From the NCBI RefSeq assembly GCF_023074185.1, contig NZ_JADPKY010000126.1, forward strand, positions 265,335-329,334: a DNA stretch of 64,000 bases. The letters are read 5' to 3'. Below are positions 60,692-64,000 of the stretch, piece after piece (within the stretch, counting starts at the first letter, position 1; the number at the start of each line of letters is the position of its first letter). Source of the stretch: Bradyrhizobium sp. 132 (GTDB taxonomy: Bacteria > Pseudomonadota > Alphaproteobacteria > Rhizobiales > Xanthobacteraceae). The notes beneath the pieces are model-generated. The model ran no database searches and had not been told where the DNA came from. It saw only the letters and a program-made list of their open reading frames with translations. The position numbers were made by a program, and so were the translations under genes.

Positions 60692-62977
60692 CTATCCATT
60701 AACACGTTCGACGCGGGCGACGACCGCCTTCGCGCGCAGCTGGGCCAGGATCGCACTCAAATGCTTCAGATCGTAGACTTCGAGATCGATCGTCGTCTCC
60801 GTGAAGTCCGGTGAGCGGCGCTGCATGCTGATGTTGTCGATGTTGCCGTCGTGCTCGGCAATCACGGTCGCGATCTGCGCCAGCGCGCCGGGCTCGTTGA
60901 CGTTCTCGACCCTGATCCGGGCCGGGAAGCGCTGCGGCGCGGAGTCCTCGATGTCCCAGCGGACGTCGAGCCAGCGCTCCGGCTCTTCCTCGAAATCCTT
61001 CAGGGCCGGCGCCTGGATCGGGTAGATGGTGATGCCCTCGCCCGGCGTGACGATGCCGACGATGCGGTCACCGGGCACGGCGCCGCCGTTCGGCGCGAAC
61101 TTCACCGGCAGGTCCGAATTGATGCCGCGGATCGGGATCGCGACCGAGCTGCGCGGCGGTTCCGACGACTTCTCCTTGAACTTGGCGGCAAGCCCCTTCT
61201 TGACGCCGTAGCGCGCGATGCGCTCCTCCTTGTAGTCGGGATACATCGCACGCGCGACGTGGGAGGCCTTGATCTCGCCGCGCCCCACAGCCGCCATGAC
61301 GTCCTCGATCGAGGTCCGCGCGAGCCGCGGCAGCGCGCCCTTGAGCTTGTCGTCGGCGTATTCGATCTTGGCGCGCTCGAACAGGCGTTCCACGATGCGC
61401 CGGCCGAGACCGACATATTGATCGCGCACCGCAGTCCTGGTGGCGCGGCGGATCGCGGCGCGCGCCTTGCCGGTGACCGCGAGCGTTTCCCAGGCGGACG
61501 GCGGCGCAGCTTGCGCTTCCGAGGTCAGCACCTCGACCTCGTCGCCGTTCTGGAGCTCCGATGACAGCGGCGCGAACTGGCCGTTGATCTTGCAGCCCAC
61601 CGCGCTGTTGCCGACGTCGGTGTGCACGGCATAGGCGAAGTCGATCACATTGGCATGGCGCGGCAGCGCGATCAGCTTGCCCTTCGGAGTGAAACAGAAC
61701 ACCTGGTCGTGGAACAGCTCGAGCTTGGTGTGCTCAAGGAATTCCTCCGGGTTCGCACTTTCGGAGAGGATGCCGATGGTGTGGCGCAGCCAGGCGAACG
61801 CGTTGGACTCGCGCTTGAGGAACTCGGTCGGCGAACCGGCGCCCTCTTTGTAGAACACGTGCGCGGCGATGCCGCGCTCGGCGATCTGGTCCATCGCCTC
61901 GGTGCGGATCTGCAGCTCGACGCGCTGGTTGCCAGGGCCGATCACGGTGGTGTGGATCGAGCGGTAGTCGTTTTGCTTCGGGGTCGAGATGTAATCCTTG
62001 AAACGCCCCGGTACGACCGGCCAGGTGGTGTGGACGATGCCGAGCGCGCGATAGCAGGACTCGATGTCGTTGACGACGAGGCGAAAGCCGAAGATGTCGG
62101 ACAATTGCTCGAAGCCGACAGATTTGCGCTCCATCTTGGTCCAGATCGAGAACGGCTTCTTGCTGCGGCCATAGACCCGCGCGCCAAGGCCCCTGTGCCG
62201 CAGATTGTTGGAAAGCTGCGCCTCGATCTCGCCGATCAGATTGCGGTTGCGCTCGGCGAGCGCATCGAGCCGCTGCATCACCACCGAATAGGCTTCGGGA
62301 TCGAGAGTCCGGAAGGACATATCCTCCAGCTCCTCGCGCATTTCCTGCATGCCCATGCGCCCGGCCAGCGGCGCATAGATGTCGAGCGTCTCCTCGGCGA
62401 TGCGCCGTCGCGATTCCGTCGGCACGAAGTCCAGCGTGCGCATGTTGTGCAGGCGATCGGCGAGCTTCACCAGCAGCACGCGGACGTCGTCGGCAATGGC
62501 CAGCAACAATTTGCGCAGATTCTCGGCCTGCTTGGCCTCCCGCGACACCAGCTCCAGCCGCTTCAGCTTGGTCAGGCCCTCGACCAGCGCGCCGATCTCG
62601 GGCCCGAAGATCTGGTCGATCTCGGCCCGCGTCGCTTCGGTGTCCTCGATCGTGTCGTGGAGCAACGCAGCCACGATGGTTGCATCGTCGAGCTTCAGAT
62701 CGGTGAGAATCGCCGCCACTTCGAGCGGGTGCGAGAAATACGGGTCGCCTGAGGCGCGGGTCTGCGAGCCGTGCGCCTTCATGGCGTAGACATAGGCGCG
62801 GTTCAGCAGGTCTTCGTCAGTGTTGGGATTGTAGGACCTGACGCGCTCGACGAGGTCGTATTGACGCATCATGCGCGCGCGGGACTTCGCCGGACGCGCC
62901 ACCGGCGCAGTCGGGGCCACGGCAACCGATTCGGTTGCGGCCTGCATCTGCGTTTGTGTGCGACGCCGATATACCAT
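60692..62977 (-). CDS. rel: bifunctional (p)ppGpp synthetase/hydrolase (Rel/SpoT)
   Basis: A 761-residue enzyme that makes and degrades (p)ppGpp, the stringent response signal. The hydrolase HD site is intact: His83 (FSHPLEVAA), His107-Asp108 and Glu111-Asp112 (LLHDTIEDT). The synthetase domain has RFKDYISTPKQNDYRSIHTT, with the GTP-binding residues. A TGS domain (about 435-500, TPKGKLIALPRHANVIDFAY) and a C-terminal ACT domain (about 685-760) follow. Single long RSH proteins are normal in alphaproteobacteria. Upstream ATG variants are absent; rpoZ lies in front of it. Confidence 0.97.
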   Translation of the reverse strand: MVYRRRTQTQMQAATESVAVAPTAPVARPAKSRARMMRQYDLVERVRSYNPNTDEDLLNRAYVYAMKAHGSQTRASGDPYFSHPLEVAAILTDLKLDDATIVAALLHDTIEDTEATRAEIDQIFGPEIGALVEGLTKLKRLELVSREAKQAENLRKLLLAIADDVRVLLVKLADRLHNMRTLDFVPTESRRRIAEETLDIYAPLAGRMGMQEMREELEDMSFRTLDPEAYSVVMQRLDALAERNRNLIGEIEAQLSNNLRHRGLGARVYGRSKKPFSIWTKMERKSVGFEQLSDIFGFRLVVNDIESCYRALGIVHTTWPVVPGRFKDYISTPKQNDYRSIHTTVIGPGNQRVELQIRTEAMDQIAERGIAAHVFYKEGAGSPTEFLKRESNAFAWLRHTIGILSESANPEEFLEHTKLELFHDQVFCFTPKGKLIALPRHANVIDFAYAVHTDVGNSAVGCKINGQFAPLSSELQNGDEVEVLTSEAQAAPPSAWETLAVTGKARAAIRRATRTAVRDQYVGLGRRIVERLFERAKIEYADDKLKGALPRLARTSIEDVMAAVGRGEIKASHVARAMYPDYKEERIARYGVKKGLAAKFKEKSSEPPRSSVAIPIRGINSDLPVKFAPNGGAVPGDRIVGIVTPGEGITIYPIQAPALKDFEEEPERWLDVRWDIEDSAPQRFPARIRVENVNEPGALAQIATVIAEHDGNIDNISMQRRSPDFTETTIDLEVYDLKHLSAILAQLRAKAVVARVERVNG

Positions 62978-63118
62978 GCCGTCCTGCCTTCAAACGGGCC
63001 ACGAAGCAGCCCGTTGCATACATCTTAGCTCCGATCGCGCGCGTGTCCGATCAATTCGGTGACAGGGCCCCGCGCGAACCGACAACACTATGGTAACCAC
63101 GAAAACGCCAACAAAAGC

Positions 63119-63146
63119 AAAGGCCCGAACAACGGTTCGGGCCTTT
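63119..63146 (-). terminator. Rho-independent terminator of rpoZ
   Basis: AAAGGCCCGAAC (63119-63130) pairs perfectly with GTTCGGGCCTTT (63135-63146). Read leftward it is followed by TGCTTTTGTTGG, so it ends rpoZ transcription and partly isolates rel. Confidence 0.85.
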
Positions 63147-63185
63147 GACAAGATGACAAGAAGTCGATGACTGCGACGGGACGAT

Positions 63186-63578
63186 CTACTCGTCCTCCTC
63201 GGGCTGCTCCTCGGGTGGCGCGAGGCCTTCGAGACCCTTCAGGAGCTCCTCTTCCGTCATGCGCTCGACCGCGACTTCGGTATCGTCCGCGTCTACGCTT
63301 GCACCGGCGGAACCGATCAGCGGCACAGTGTCCGGCTCCGGCTCATCGACCTCGACGAACTTCTGCAGCGAGTGCACCAGCTCCTCGCGGAGGTCCTCCG
63401 GCGAGATGGTCGAGTCAGCAATTTCACGCAAAGACACAACAGGGTTCTTGTCGTTATCGCGGTCAACCGTTAGTTGTGAACCAGACGAAATCATGCGGGC
63501 ACGGTGGGCGGCCAGCAGGACCAGGTCAAACCGGTTGTCGACCTTGTCGATACAATCTTCTACGGTGACGCGAGCCAT
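63186..63578 (-). CDS. rpoZ: DNA-directed RNA polymerase omega subunit
   Basis: Omega helps assemble RNA polymerase and mediates ppGpp effects. The start MARVTVEDCIDKVDNRFDLV and the LAAHRARMISSGSQLTVDRD segment are the invariant core. The remaining acidic tail (EEQPEEDE at the end) gives 130 residues, the alphaproteobacterial length. The rpoZ-rel pair order is conserved across Proteobacteria, which fits the functional link between omega and ppGpp. Confidence 0.97.
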   Translation of the reverse strand: MARVTVEDCIDKVDNRFDLVLLAAHRARMISSGSQLTVDRDNDKNPVVSLREIADSTISPEDLREELVHSLQKFVEVDEPEPDTVPLIGSAGASVDADDTEVAVERMTEEELLKGLEGLAPPEEQPEEDE

Positions 63579-63907
63579 GGACTGTCGCTCCGTTGTGGGT
63601 GGGACGAAATATGTGGATGATTGGCGCTAGTTATAGGGGCCGGGACGGTTTCGCAAGGCCAATTTGTAATTTGGCCTCGCCAAACGGCTCTGCTACGCCC
63701 ACATTGGGGCTGGGATGGGTGGTTTCCCGGGCTGCCATCGAGGGCGGCGCGGGGTGTATGCAAGTCCGCCATAACTATACCTTGATTGCCCCGGCTTCTC
63801 CGGATTTGCGGTTTCGACGGGTTTCGGCGGGACTTTAGAACTGCGCGGCTTGCTGTCGCCGCGCCAACAATAAACGATCAATCACGAACTCTACGCGAGC
63901 AAACTGA
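63579..63907. promoter_or_regulatory. divergent spacer between rpoZ and the NYN gene
   Basis: About 330 bases. The right-hand part (63830-63900) leads to the plus-strand gene, and the left part holds the rpoZ leader (CGGAGCGACAGTCC before its ATG). Frames across it have no coding features or ribosome sites. Confidence 0.45.
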
Positions 63908-64000
63908 ATGTCACCTTCCTCTACCGACAAGATCGCGCTCTTCATCGACGGAGCCAATCTCTACGCGACGGCGAAAACTCTCGGCTTCGATATCGATTAC
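63908..64000 (+). CDS. NYN domain (LabA/DUF88) protein, N-terminal part (runs off right edge)
   Basis: The 31 visible residues, MSPSSTDKIALFIDGANLYA and TAKTLGFDIDY, carry the NYN/LabA start IALFIDGANLY, whose Asp is a catalytic metal ligand of PIN-like ribonucleases. LabA-type NYN proteins process RNA or tune stress responses. The remainder is outside the window. The ATG is the first in frame with the motif. Confidence 0.8.
   Translation, partial: MSPSSTDKIALFIDGANLYATAKTLGFDIDY

Overview
The window looks like chromosomal DNA of a slow-growing rhizobial alphaproteobacterium, most likely Bradyrhizobium or a close relative in the Nitrobacteraceae. Evidence: high GC, a GcrA cell-cycle regulator, an Omp2b/RopA-type porin, a metal-site-variant HemB, LdtR next to a DUF6163 protein and hemB, IHF-alpha beside a MerR regulator, and several families of palindromic intergenic repeats that I recall from Bradyrhizobium genomes. 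No rRNA, CRISPR array, insertion sequence or complete prophage was seen. One tRNA gene (Pro, anticodon GGG) is present.

Layout. 0-9.8 kb: mixed metabolic and regulatory genes (DUF169 fragment, YdcF-like protein, acetamidase/formamidase, gcrA, porin, MarR regulator, FrsA-like hydrolase, SDR, DapA-like aldolase, small exported protein). 9.8-12.9 kb: accessory patch with a frameshifted lactone-hydrolase relic, a three-gene overlapping cassette containing a TIGR04255-type protein, and a degenerate copy of the neighbouring tRNA-Pro 3' half. 12.9-17.6 kb: housekeeping block cbp3-like, DUF177, plsX, fabH, ihfA, merR, tRNA-Pro (minus strand). 17.7-31.3 kb: bamE, a TctC/Bug binding protein, K+-independent H+-pyrophosphatase, thiL, nusB-ribH-ribE-ribD-nrdR-glyA, two small proteins, ldtR, DUF6163, hemB. 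31.4-44.3 kb: RDD protein, bpt, mntH with a probable Mur operator, transporters, a nucleotidyl cyclase, an exported lactonase-like protein, dmeF, and a rhodanese-ChrB/chrA chromate operon. 44.3-48.5 kb: small exported or membrane proteins separated by degenerate repeats and a long structured repeat. 48.5-52.5 kb: GMC oxidoreductase and an outer-membrane protein made of three tandem beta-barrel units. 52.7-63.6 kb: conserved block parC, recO, era, rnc, lepB, acpS, pdxJ, rel, rpoZ. A NYN-domain gene runs off the right edge.

How genes work together: plsX and fabH start membrane lipid synthesis; ribD/ribE/ribH with nusB and nrdR form the usual riboflavin/NrdR cluster beside glyA; lepB-rnc-era-recO couples secretion, RNA processing, ribosome assembly and repair; dmeF and the chr genes face each other across a short shared control region and suggest a metal-stress module; mntH carries its own manganese-responsive site.

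The best candidate for an undescribed system is the three-gene cassette at 10531-12317. Other items worth a look are the triple beta-barrel protein, a hydrolase lacking its nucleophile, a four-codon leader overlapping a GYD-domain gene, an untracked 49-residue membrane protein, and a possible small RNA behind the porin. Functional calls rest on remembered family features and reading of the translation; no database search was run.
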